24,316 nt of DNA from DASQLQ01 sp035629935 (GCA_035629935.1 DASQLQ010000037.1:1-24316), one strand, 5' to 3'; shown: positions 1 through 6,109, counted from the stretch's first letter. The notes: generated by a model not told the origin, from the letters alone. Numbers and translations: made by a program.

Positions 1-587
1 CGAGACGGGTTGTAGTAAGTCGTGAGCTGCTTGGCGCCATCCCACGTGAAGCTGAAGTGCACGTGGTCCGTGTGCGGGCTGAGGATGCCCCCATCGTCTG
101 GGTCCTTGCAGGCGCCATTCTTCATCTTGCAATAGGTCTCCCAGCCACCCCAGGTACCCCAGATCTTCTTGTTCCAGATGAAGTACATGATCCCGAGACG
201 ACGTGCCATGGCGGCTTCGTTACCGAACTTGTCTTCTTTGAGGAGCCACTCGAAGATCCTGTCGGCGGTCGCGCGACCAGCGGGGGTGGTTGCGTTGAGC
301 GACATGTCCCACGCGCGGCCCTCCTTGTGCTCGCTCGTCCCTCCGACGTTGCAGGCCCGAGAGATCGAACCGACACCGGTACCGGGGAAACGCTTGAGAA
401 CCATCGCTTGGAACGCTAGGACGCCGGGCTTGGGGCTCGGTGAGCATTTCGTTTGACCCTCGTAGCTGGAGTCGTCGATCGCGGGGCCGAAGGCGGGATC
501 GCCCGGCGCGGTCCAACCCGGGACGGTCGTCACGAGTACTCCGACGACGGCGAGCGCTGCTACGAAACGTGTCCGATTCTTGTTGAT
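1..587 (-). CDS. Secreted LAS/M15-like (ARB_07466 C-terminal-type) protein, 3' end cut by window edge
   Basis: The minus strand is open without a stop from 587 to the left edge (195 codons), so the C-terminus is missing. The N-terminus is a good Sec signal: basic residues (NKNRTR), a hydrophobic run at about residues 8-22, then Pro/Ala-rich sequence. The mature part carries SEHKEGRAWD (residues 85-94), an exact SxHxxGxAxD zinc motif of LAS-type peptidoglycan peptidases, and HTDHVHFSF (172-180), the second metal half. The stretch between, LGIMYFIWNKKIW (131-143), resembles the actinobacterial ARB_07466-like C-terminal domain. Cys48/79 and Cys153/160 could form disulfides. A role in cell-wall hydrolysis outside the membrane is inferred. 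No ATG, GTG or TTG lies between the upstream in-frame stop and the signal peptide. The best start is ATC at 585-587, six bases after a GGGAGG ribosome-binding site. The first in-frame GTG would remove most of the signal peptide. Confidence 0.75.
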   Translation of the reverse strand, partial: MNKNRTRFVAALAVVGVLVTTVPGWTAPGDPAFGPAIDDSSYEGQTKCSPSPKPGVLAFQAMVLKRFPGTGVGSISRACNVGGTSEHKEGRAWDMSLNATTPAGRATADRIFEWLLKEDKFGNEAAMARRLGIMYFIWNKKIWGTWGGWETYCKMKNGACKDPDDGGILSPHTDHVHFSFTWDGAKQLTTYYNPS

Positions 588-599
588 TGGAAGCCTCCC
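585..599 (-). promoter_or_regulatory. Ribosome-binding site and non-canonical ATC start
   Basis: Read on the minus strand, GGGAGG is followed by six bases and then ATC AAC AAG AAT, which opens directly into the signal peptide of the 1-587 gene. The spacing and strength of the Shine-Dalgarno sequence point to ATC as the initiation codon. A one-base sequencing error or a recent ATG-to-ATC change would look the same. Confidence 0.5.
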
Positions 600-729
600 A
601 GCTCGGTCTCAGGCTAGCGACGCAGCTGTGCGACGGAAATACGCAATTTGCTTGCTACGTCGGACATTTCGGTTGTTTCTAGGGCATCGGCAGCGGGTAG
701 CCACACCTTGACCAATACGAGGGGGAAAT

Positions 730-990
730 GTGAGCGAAACGGACAAAAAAGACGGGGACCAGCAGAAGGACGGAGCCTCCAAGGGCGATTCCAAGGGCAA
801 CTCCTGCCCCGAGTGCGGCGAGCCGATCGACAACCTGCGAGCCAGTTGCAAGGAATGCGGCTACGAGTACAAAGACGGCGACTACACCGACACCGAGGCG
901 GGCAACGAGTTCCTCTCGGGGAGCAATATCGATGACAGTGGCGAAGAGATCACCGACGAGGGGCCGGGGGCCGAAGAGGGGGCCGAGTAG
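730..990 (+). CDS. Small acidic zinc-ribbon protein
   Basis: This encodes 86 residues from a GTG start behind a purine-rich ribosome-binding site (GAGGGGGAA). An ATG two bases earlier is followed at once by TGA and cannot be the start. Two CxxC knuckles (CPEC and CKEC, about residues 33-36 and 48-51) form a compact zinc ribbon. They are flanked by a Lys/Gly/Asp-rich N-terminus and a strongly acidic C-terminus (EEITDEGPGAEEGAE). There is no signal peptide or membrane segment, so it is probably cytoplasmic. The function is unknown. Zinc ribbons of this size often mediate protein or nucleic-acid contacts, but nothing here says which. It ends six bases from the convergent YjbQ-like gene at 997. 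Its upstream region is shared with the divergent secreted protein. Confidence 0.75.
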   Translation: MSETDKKDGDQQKDGASKGDSKGNSCPECGEPIDNLRASCKECGYEYKDGDYTDTEAGNEFLSGSNIDDSGEEITDEGPGAEEGAE

Positions 991-996
991 CGGGAG

Positions 997-1350
997 CTAG
1001 GCCCCCGAGATCTGGATCACGAACTGCCCATCCGACCGGTCGGCGACGAACGCCATCACGCGCTGCCAATCACCGAGCCACGGCTTGCCGTCGCACACCG
1101 GCACAACGACCGATGTCGATCCGGCGAGCGGGCTACCGGGGATCAAACGCGAGAACGTCCGCTCGAGATCGGCTCTGAGGCCAGACTCGTTCTCGTTGAG
1201 GAACACCGCACATTCGGCCTTCTTGGAGAAGATCGCGACTCGGCCCGACTGAACGTTCGCCTGAGCTATGGCATCACGAACTTCCTCGGTCAGGTCGCAG
1301 AACCCTGCTTCCGTTGTGGGGGCCGAACAGATCTGAGAGTGGACCAGCAT
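997..1350 (-). CDS. Shortened YjbQ/UPF0047-family paralogue lacking the metal-site histidines
   Basis: This is a 117-residue protein starting at an ATG that shares one base with the stop of the polyprenyl synthase gene (TGATG). The family is shown by the core SGRVAIFSKKAECAVFLNENE (residues 35-55) and the C-terminal DGKPWLGDWQRVMAFVADR...QFVIQISGA. Compared with its neighbour at 2294-2752, the conserved 'HTT' is replaced by KKAE. A block of about 35 residues holding the HD and NxxxH motifs is missing, so no histidine of the presumed active site remains. The family (E. coli YjbQ) has reported thiamine-phosphate synthase activity in vitro, but its physiological role is unsettled. The open frame, translational coupling and preserved C-terminal motif argue for a working non-catalytic subunit rather than a decaying gene. 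An alternative upstream start inside the previous gene is unlikely. Confidence 0.8.
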   Translation of the reverse strand: MLVHSQICSAPTTEAGFCDLTEEVRDAIAQANVQSGRVAIFSKKAECAVFLNENESGLRADLERTFSRLIPGSPLAGSTSVVVPVCDGKPWLGDWQRVMAFVADRSDGQFVIQISGA

Positions 1351-2297
1351 CAAACGGCCACCGGAACCTGCGCCAAAACGCCGTCGAGCACGGTCTCGAG
1401 GGTGTCGCGCCACTCCGACTCGGGCAACTCGTCGAGTGCGCTACGGGCTTCGGCGGCGATCTGATTCGCCCTCGCCAGTGCTTCGTCTATCGCCCCCGTC
1501 TCTTGCAGGATCGGAAGGATGGTGGCGAGGTCGCGTTCGATGCTCAGCCGCTTCCGCAGCGACGGGTCGCGTTCGCATGCGATCAGCACCGGCAGAGTGA
1601 AGACGCCTTCCTTGAGATCCGTTCCCGGCTGCTTCCCGATCACCTCGGGTGAACCGAGCAGATCCAACAGATCGTCCACGACCTGGAACATCATCCCGAG
1701 CGACTCTCCGTAGCGGGCGAGTGCGTTGCGTTCCCGGGCCCCGGCGCCCGAGGTCGATGCACCGAGCTCGCACGCGGCACGGAACAAAGCTGCCGTCTTC
1801 TTGCTCACCGTGTCTAGGTAGCCGGCAACCGTTCGTTCGGTGCTTCCCAAGGTGGCGGTCTCGGATACCTGTCCTTCGCACACATCGGCGATGGCTCGGG
1901 CAAGGATCCCGGGCACATCACCGCCGGCATCCGCGCCGAGCGTGCACGCGCGAGCGAAAAGGTAATCGCCCACGAGCACGGCTACCTCGATCCCCCAACG
2001 CGCGCTGACCGTCGCAACACCGCGGCGCATCTCTGTTTCGTCGATGACGTCGTCGTGGTACAGCGTTGCCAGGTGAACCATCTCGACCGCCGCTGCCGAG
2101 AGGTCTGTCGCGGTGGCACCCGGTGTGCCCGCACGGGAAGAGATAAGAACTAGTGCGGGACGAAGTCTCTTTCCCCCGGCCTCGATCAGATGCAGAGCAG
2201 GACCTTTCACCAGCTGGTGATCGGATGCCCCGGCGGTCTCCGTGAGGATCCGCTCGACCCTCACCAGGTCCTCGACCAGCCAGTTGGCTTCGATCAC
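1350..2297 (-). CDS. Long-chain polyprenyl diphosphate synthase (trans, class I)
   Basis: This 315-residue enzyme condenses isopentenyl diphosphate onto an allylic primer to make a trans-polyprenyl diphosphate. Seen directly: the GGKRLRP substrate motif (41-47), the first aspartate-rich motif DDVID (82-86), and the second, DDLLD (208-212), followed by GKQPGTDLKEG. The residues before the first motif are ATLYHDD, with a small Ala five positions upstream, as in long-chain quinone-type synthases (HTATLLHDD in IspB). A heptaprenyl-to-decaprenyl product is therefore more likely than farnesyl or geranylgeranyl. It starts at GTG, overlapping the stop of the upstream yjbQ by four bases, and its own stop overlaps the next yjbQ-like start by one base. 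Its partner is almost certainly the UbiA enzyme two genes upstream, with the prenyl chain transferred to an aromatic acceptor, probably for menaquinone. Confidence 0.92.
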   Translation of the reverse strand: MIEANWLVEDLVRVERILTETAGASDHQLVKGPALHLIEAGGKRLRPALVLISSRAGTPGATATDLSAAAVEMVHLATLYHDDVIDETEMRRGVATVSARWGIEVAVLVGDYLFARACTLGADAGGDVPGILARAIADVCEGQVSETATLGSTERTVAGYLDTVSKKTAALFRAACELGASTSGAGARERNALARYGESLGMMFQVVDDLLDLLGSPEVIGKQPGTDLKEGVFTLPVLIACERDPSLRKRLSIERDLATILPILQETGAIDEALARANQIAAEARSALDELPESEWRDTLETVLDGVLAQVPVAV

Positions 2298-2752
2298 TCC
2301 CCGATCACCTGAACGCAGTAGCGACGGTCCCGGGACGAGTCGAGCTCGACGAAAAGCACCCTCTGGTTCGGGCCTAGAGGGATCTCGCCGTCGACGATGG
2401 GGAGCGTCTCGGACGCCTTGCCCATAAACACGTGAGCGATGTGCGACGGGGCGTTCGGAGGTTCCTGCTCTTGGAGGTTCTCGGTTCGGATGTCGAGATC
2501 ATCGTGTGCGTAGTAGCCGTTCGCGGGTGCGAGTGAAGCGATCATCTGCTCGATGCTCTGGACCGTTTCCTGCGCCGCGGGGGCCAGGAGCACACAGCAG
2601 GTCGTGTGTGGCGAGAAGACGAGCACGCTTCCCGACTTCACGCCCGACTCACGAACCAGCTCCATCACCTCGGGAGTGACATCGAGCGCGTCGAGCCGGC
2701 CACCGGTCTTGGTGGAGAACTCACGGAACGCGATCACGGGGATGCCTGTCAT
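2294..2752 (-). CDS. YjbQ/UPF0047-family protein (secondary thiamine-phosphate synthase family)
   Basis: This 152-residue protein has all the family signatures: FSPHTT (46-51), YYAHDD (80-85), NAPSHIAHVFMG (100-111) and the C-terminal strand LGPNQRVLFVELD. His49, His83, Asp84, Asn100, His104 and His107 are the likely ligand or catalytic set. Family members form small beta-barrel trimers. E. coli YjbQ shows weak thiamine-phosphate synthase activity, but the true substrate is not established. The ATG at 2752 overlaps the ubiA stop by four bases (ATGA), and the gene ends in a four-base overlap (GTGA) with the polyprenyl synthase start. A longer reading from a GTG at 2953 would run entirely over ubiA and is rejected. 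Being placed inside a prenyl-transfer operon suggests a role linked to prenylated product formation rather than thiamine; this is inference. Confidence 0.88.
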   Translation of the reverse strand: MTGIPVIAFREFSTKTGGRLDALDVTPEVMELVRESGVKSGSVLVFSPHTTCCVLLAPAAQETVQSIEQMIASLAPANGYYAHDDLDIRTENLQEQEPPNAPSHIAHVFMGKASETLPIVDGEIPLGPNQRVLFVELDSSRDRRYCVQVIGE

Positions 2753-3771
2753 ATCGCTACCGGGAAGATAGCCCCGAGAACGAGCCCGGCCAACAACCAG
2801 GCCCCTGCCCGCTCGGAATGGCGGAACGCCCACGGCCCGAACCACAACGGCCAGATCGGATAGCGGTCCGGCGGTGCCTCCGGTTTCGGTCGAGCGTAGG
2901 TAGCGAGCGTCTTTCTCAGTGTCGGCACGGCGAGAACGACAAGGATCGTCCACACCGGCAATGCTCCGGCGACGATGAGGGCCGGGACGCTCAAGTAGTA
3001 CGCGACGAGAAGCCCGACGGTGACCCGGCGACCTCGTTCTTCACCCAGCACGACCGGCAAGGTGCGGACTCCTTCCTTCACGTCCCAGGGCAGCTTGTCG
3101 ACGTGCTTTCCCATCAATACGGATGTCACGAGCAGCGCGTATGGGATGGAAGCCAGAAGGACTTGGATCGGGAGCGAGCCGGTAGCGGCGTAGTAGGTGC
3201 CGCCGACCATGATCGGCCCCCACACGAAGAAGACGCTTGGCTCACCGAGACCCCGGTACTTGAACTTCAGAGGCGGTGCTACGTAACCGACGCTGAGTAC
3301 CAGGCCGCCGACGGCAAAGGCCAGGATCGGCCATCCACGCGCGGCGAACAAGACGACCATGATCGCTGCGTCAATCACGTTCGCAGCAACGATCCAACGC
3401 AGGAGCTTCTGCTTGTCGATCAGCCCGGCCAGGACGGGATGCGGTGCGTACTGGGAGCGGGGGTAGAGCTCGCTGTCCAGCCCGGCTTTCAGATCGAAGT
3501 AATCGTTGATCATGTTGTTCGCCGCGTGAGCCACGATCGACCCGGTCGCGGCGAGGGCGAATAGCAGAAGGTCGAAGCCCGGGGCGCGCACCGCGAGGAG
3601 CCCCGCGATCGCGACCGAGATGACGGTCATAGGCTGGACGCAGGCGCGGGTCACCACCAGCAGTCGGGTGACCGGATCGACCGGCTGGCCTTCATGGCAG
3701 CTGCAGGTGCGCAGGACGTGGGCCCACTCGGCGGGGAGCGAACGTCGCAGCGCCTTTGCTTGTGCGTTCAC
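2749..3771 (-). CDS. UbiA-family membrane prenyltransferase (MenA-like)
   Basis: This is a 340-residue polytopic membrane protein. The first UbiA motif is NNMINDYFDLKAGLDSE (85-101), with the DxxxD-type diphosphate/Mg site. The second is HVDKLPWDVKEGVRTLP (223-239). RGLGEPSVFFVWGP (173-186) resembles the MenA group, which prenylates 1,4-dihydroxy-2-naphthoate. About eight or nine hydrophobic segments begin near residue 47. The N-terminal 45 residues are soluble and contain a CSCH cluster of unknown meaning. The only upstream start is GTG at 3771 with no clear ribosome-binding site, so initiation could be leaderless. It is the first gene of a coupled four-gene set with yjbQ, polyprenyl synthase and the short yjbQ paralogue, and it is divergent from tRNA-Glu. 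Other UbiA acceptors (4-hydroxybenzoate, haem, lipid) cannot be excluded from sequence alone. Confidence 0.88.
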   Translation of the reverse strand: MNAQAKALRRSLPAEWAHVLRTCSCHEGQPVDPVTRLLVVTRACVQPMTVISVAIAGLLAVRAPGFDLLLFALAATGSIVAHAANNMINDYFDLKAGLDSELYPRSQYAPHPVLAGLIDKQKLLRWIVAANVIDAAIMVVLFAARGWPILAFAVGGLVLSVGYVAPPLKFKYRGLGEPSVFFVWGPIMVGGTYYAATGSLPIQVLLASIPYALLVTSVLMGKHVDKLPWDVKEGVRTLPVVLGEERGRRVTVGLLVAYYLSVPALIVAGALPVWTILVVLAVPTLRKTLATYARPKPEAPPDRYPIWPLWFGPWAFRHSERAGAWLLAGLVLGAIFPVAI

Positions 3772-3832
3772 GGTCTAAGGCTATCGGGCTTGCTCAGCAA
3801 GACGGGCAGATAGTGAACGCGTGCAGCGTTGG

Positions 3833-3838
3833 TACTCT
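3833..3838 (+). promoter_or_regulatory. Candidate -10 element of the tRNA-Glu promoter
   Basis: TACTCT lies 12 bases before the first base of tRNA-Glu, the right distance for a -10 box with a short tRNA leader. A matching -35 is weak: TAGTGA, 16 bases upstream. It sits in the 79-base gap between ubiA (-) and the tRNA (+). Confidence 0.3.
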
Positions 3839-3850
3839 GCGCTGGCACCG

Positions 3851-3924
3851 GGCCCCATCGTCTAGCCAGGTCAGGACGCCGCCCTTTCAAGGCGGTAGCA
3901 CGGGTTCGAATCCCGTTGGGGCCA
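3851..3924 (+). tRNA. tRNA-Glu(UUC)
   Basis: A complete cloverleaf can be drawn. The acceptor stem is GGCCCCA/TGGGGCC. The anticodon stem CCGCC/GGCGG encloses the loop CTTTCAA, giving anticodon UUC. The T stem is ACGGG/CCCGT around TTCGAAT. The discriminator is A, and CCA is not encoded in full (ACCG follows). Confidence 0.95.
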
Positions 3925-3938
3925 CCGTTAGTTCTTCC

Positions 3939-3960
3939 GCCGACGGCCGAGCCCGTCGGC
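3939..3960 (+). terminator. GC-rich hairpin downstream of tRNA-Glu
   Basis: GCCGACGG and CCGTCGGC form a perfect 8-bp stem around a 6-base loop, beginning 14 bases after the tRNA end. There is no T-run on either side. It could act as a 3' processing or termination signal without being a classical intrinsic terminator. The sulfatase gene on the opposite strand ends 58 bases further on. Confidence 0.4.
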
Positions 3961-4017
3961 GCTCGACGGACCGGCCAAGCGATAGCCCGTCTGCCCCGAT
4001 TTGGTGGAGCTTGGCCT

Positions 4018-5388
4018 TTACGGGCATGTGACTCCCGCGCATTGTTCAGCTGCCTCCAATGCCCGGCGGAGCCGCCGTAGCTTCGTCACACCCGGGCCCG
4101 TTGCGGCGTTGCCATCGCGCATGAGGTTGACGAGCTGGTAGGGGTCGTTGGCCAAGTTGTAGTACTCCAGGAACGCCCACCGCTCGTAGCTCTCGATGTA
4201 CTGGTAGTTGTTGGAGACCAAAGACGACCACGTGGGGACGCCGCGGGCCCGCCAGTTCTCCAGAAGGAGCCGCCGACGATCCGATGTCACCAGCAGCGAC
4301 TGTCCGTCGATGGGCGCGTTGTCCGGAGTGATCCCGGCGGCTTCCAGGATGGTGGGAGCAATATCGAGGTTGGCGGCGATGCGGTCGTCTTCGCCGGGTA
4401 GGAGCCGCAGCGGCCATTTGAGAAACAACGGGATCCGCACGTCGGGAAGGTAAGGCGGTTTCTTGTCGACCAGGCCATGCTCGCCCCAGAAGATCCCGTT
4501 ATCGGAGATGAAGATCGCGAGGGTGTTTGGAGTTTCCAGCAGGTCGTCCAGCTCCGCGAACAACTCGCCAACCATGTCGTCGACGGACATGAGCGTTCTC
4601 AGTTGACCTTCACGGATTGCGGTACCGCACTCCAAGTCGCACTTCCGATCGAATGTCCTGACGTAAGGAGGCTTGTCCGAAAGGTTCTTCTCCGAGACCG
4701 CCGGGTTGCCCTCCCATGCCGGTACGGGGGCAGAGACGTACTGCTCTTCGGCGACGAAGGGCGCGTGGGGGGCCGGAGGAGCTAGATACATGTACCAAGG
4801 CGACACATCCTCGGCTTCCGTCTCTCTAACGAAGCGTTTGGCGTTTTCCAGGATGAAGTCGGTCGAGTACTGCGTGACGGGTTGAACCGTCCCGTTGACG
4901 TTCCACGTTCCGCCCACGTAGGTCTCCCCGGTGCTTTGAGGAAACACCGCCCAGTCGTCGAAGAACGGTGGAGGATCAACGATCTTCCAATTGTTCAGGT
5001 ACTTGCCGTAAATCCCGGTGCGATACCCGTTCTCGCTCAGGTACGCCTGCACGGTAGTGGACTGGTCCAACTCATAAGGGGTGAAGTAGCGGATTCCATG
5101 GTTGTGCGCGTAACGCCCAGTCATGATCGAGGCGCGGGACTGACAACACAGGGGCGTGGTGGCAAACGCGTTCGTGAAGTTGATGCCTAGTTCCCCGAAG
5201 AGTCGCCGCGTCTGCGGCATCACCTCGAAGGTGTTCACCCTCTGATCGTCGGTCACGATGATGAGCACGTTCGGCGCTGTAGGGCCCGCCGCGACAGACG
5301 GCATAGATGGAGCAAGGGCGGCGATCGCGATCAGCAGAGCGAGCCCTGCTCCGGTAGACCTCACCACTTCGTGCCGCCCTCTCACCAA
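4018..5388 (-). CDS. Exported sulfatase-family (S1) hydrolase with CCQSR in place of CxPSR
   Basis: This 456-residue protein has a signal peptide (hydrophobic residues about 14-28, Ala-rich cleavage region near 33-35) and should act outside the membrane. Sulfatase-fold marks are VTDDQR (45-50, metal Asp47/48), PLCCQSRASIMTGRYAHNHGI (79-99), GKY (128-130), His208, FISDNGIFWGEHG (293-305) and IPLFLKWPL. Sulfatases convert the first Cys of CxPxR to formylglycine. Here the motif is C81-C82-Q83-S84-R85, so Pro is replaced by Gln (CAG, one base from CCG). It may still be matured, or may act as a non-sulfatase member of the superfamily. The start is uncertain: TTG at 5388 or the following GTG at 5385, both behind a GGGGGA sequence. 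The substrate is unknown; no transporter or glycan genes are adjacent. Confidence 0.88.
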   Translation of the reverse strand: MVRGRHEVVRSTGAGLALLIAIAALAPSMPSVAAGPTAPNVLIIVTDDQRVNTFEVMPQTRRLFGELGINFTNAFATTPLCCQSRASIMTGRYAHNHGIRYFTPYELDQSTTVQAYLSENGYRTGIYGKYLNNWKIVDPPPFFDDWAVFPQSTGETYVGGTWNVNGTVQPVTQYSTDFILENAKRFVRETEAEDVSPWYMYLAPPAPHAPFVAEEQYVSAPVPAWEGNPAVSEKNLSDKPPYVRTFDRKCDLECGTAIREGQLRTLMSVDDMVGELFAELDDLLETPNTLAIFISDNGIFWGEHGLVDKKPPYLPDVRIPLFLKWPLRLLPGEDDRIAANLDIAPTILEAAGITPDNAPIDGQSLLVTSDRRRLLLENWRARGVPTWSSLVSNNYQYIESYERWAFLEYYNLANDPYQLVNLMRDGNAATGPGVTKLRRLRRALEAAEQCAGVTCP

Positions 5389-5421
5389 AGTCCCCCACTA
5401 GCAACCTAATGTCGGAGATCG

Positions 5422-5438
5422 TTCACCGCGTCGGTGAA
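5422..5438. repeat. Short inverted repeat upstream of the sulfatase gene
   Basis: TTCACC and GGTGAA form a perfect 6-bp inverted repeat around GCGTC, 34 bases upstream of the sulfatase start. It could be an operator, but at this length chance is a real alternative. Nothing else recognisable lies between the sulfatase gene and tRNA-Asp. Confidence 0.3.
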
Positions 5439-5562
5439 GGCCTTCAAAGCTCCAATCTCAATTGAAAGCCCAGCGTTAGCGACGGAGCGATCGGAACATC
5501 TCGAAGGCTGATTGTCCCTGGTAAAGGTCCGAAAGCTCGTTTTGAAACTTCGGTTCGAGTTG

Positions 5563-5640
5563 TGGCGCCCCAGACCAGATTTGAACTGGCGACCTTCTCC
5601 TTGACAGGGAGATGAGCACTCCTAGCTGCTCCACTGGGGC
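5563..5640 (-). tRNA. tRNA-Asp(GUC)
   Basis: On the minus strand the acceptor GCCCCAG pairs with CTGGGGC. The D stem is GAGC/GCTC. The anticodon stem TCTCC/GGAGA encloses CTGTCAA, anticodon GUC. The T arm is GCCAG-TTCAAAT-CTGGT. The discriminator G is followed by an encoded CCA. It follows tRNA-Phe by 25 bases and is probably co-transcribed with it. Confidence 0.95.
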
Positions 5641-5665
5641 AAGGCTAAAGAAACTAGCAGAGGCG

Positions 5666-5738
5666 TGGCGAGGGGCAGAATCGAACTGCCGACACCGCGA
5701 TTTTCAGTCGCGTGCTCTACCAACTGAGCTACCTCGCC
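5666..5738 (-). tRNA. tRNA-Phe(GAA)
   Basis: On the minus strand the acceptor GGCGAGG pairs with CCTCGCC. The D arm is GCTCAGTTGGTAGAGC. The anticodon loop CTGAAAA gives anticodon GAA. The T arm is CGGCAGTTCGATTCTGCC. The discriminator is A and CCA is not encoded. It is the first gene of a Phe-Asp tRNA pair. Confidence 0.96.
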
Positions 5739-5748
5739 GAAGGGCGTG

Positions 5749-5754
5749 AGGATA
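5749..5754 (-). promoter_or_regulatory. Candidate -10 element of the tRNA-Phe/tRNA-Asp promoter
   Basis: On the minus strand TATCCT lies 10 bases before the first base of tRNA-Phe. No good -35 box is visible at 16-18 bases upstream; that position is occupied by one arm of the 11-bp inverted repeat described separately. Confidence 0.3.
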
Positions 5755-5761
5755 GCAAGAG

Positions 5762-5811
5762 GTTCTTTCCTACTGAGAGTGCCCTCGCAGGTACCTGAGT
5801 TAGGAAAGAAC
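5762..5811. repeat. 11-bp perfect inverted repeat between the bldC terminator and tRNA-Phe
   Basis: GTTCTTTCCTA (5762-5772) and TAGGAAAGAAC (5801-5811) are perfect reverse complements separated by 28 bases. Pairing continues imperfectly inward (CTGAG/CTGAG-like ends). The repeat lies across the expected promoter region of tRNA-Phe and just beyond the bldC terminator. It may be an operator, a processing structure or a remnant of a small element. Confidence 0.6.
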
Positions 5812-5818
5812 GGGAACG

Positions 5819-5843
5819 AAAAAGGGGCGCCTCGCGGCGCCCC
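5819..5843 (-). terminator. bldC: Intrinsic terminator of bldC
   Basis: On the minus strand GGGGCGCC-GCGA-GGCGCCCC forms an 8-bp GC-only stem with a tetraloop and is followed by five T residues. It lies 68 bases past the bldC stop and separates bldC from the tRNA-Phe promoter. Confidence 0.85.
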
Positions 5844-5911
5844 GATTCGATTCCTCCTGACAACTAACCAAGCGGTTCGACACGACACTTCTGCGGCTAC
5901 GCCGCCGTGTC

Positions 5912-6109
5912 TTAGCCGAGCTGCTGCTTGGCCCCCTCGAGGAACTTCTTGACCTCGTCAGCGCGGTAGCGGCGGTGGCCGCCCAACGTTCTGATCGAGG
6001 AAAGCTTTCCGGCCTTGGCCCAACGGGTCACCGTTTTGGGGTCGACCCGGAAGAGCGCGGCCACCTCAGCGGGCGTGAGAAGGGCATCATCTTTCTGCGC
6101 CTTCATCAT
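5912..6109 (-). CDS. bldC: BldC-type MerR-like helix-turn-helix regulator
   Basis: This encodes about 65 residues, close to Streptomyces BldC (68). LLTPAEVAALFRVDPKTVTRWAKAGKL is the winged helix-turn-helix, and SIRTLGGHRRYRADEVKKFL is the wing and final helix. BldC is a small DNA-binding protein that lacks the MerR effector domain. It binds co-operatively to AT-rich direct repeats and controls the onset of development in Streptomyces. The start is ATG at 6109 or the adjacent ATG at 6106, both behind GGAGG; the second has the better spacing. An upstream in-frame start at 6175 would add a tail without family resemblance. The next gene upstream is uncharacterised and then a divergent leucine/valine dehydrogenase follows, the order I recall around S. 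coelicolor bldC (SCO4091-SCO4090-vdh). It has its own terminator and a hairpin in its leader. Confidence 0.9.
   Translation of the reverse strand: MMKAQKDDALLTPAEVAALFRVDPKTVTRWAKAGKLSSIRTLGGHRRYRADEVKKFLEGAKQQLG

Noticed and set aside
220..516. Minus-strand frame of 98 codons in the left-edge region, suggesting a frameshifted gene
   Set aside because: The adjacent frame is continuously open from 587 to the edge and contains the signal peptide and the metal motifs, so no frameshift is needed.
1351..1413. Upstream start of the short YjbQ-like protein at 1413
   Set aside because: The extra 21 residues are Arg-rich and lie inside the polyprenyl synthase gene; the ATG at 1350 overlaps that gene's stop and fits the coupled pattern of the operon.
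2818..3564. Long plus-strand open frame (248 codons)
   Set aside because: It lies entirely opposite ubiA, whose membrane segments and UbiA motifs are clear; the plus-strand translation is low-complexity Arg/Asp/Gln-rich sequence with no motif.
2294..3771. Thiamine (TPP) riboswitch controlling the YjbQ genes
   Set aside because: There is no untranslated space before either yjbQ copy, and the region upstream of ubiA shows no TPP-riboswitch consensus; the thiamine link rests only on family naming.
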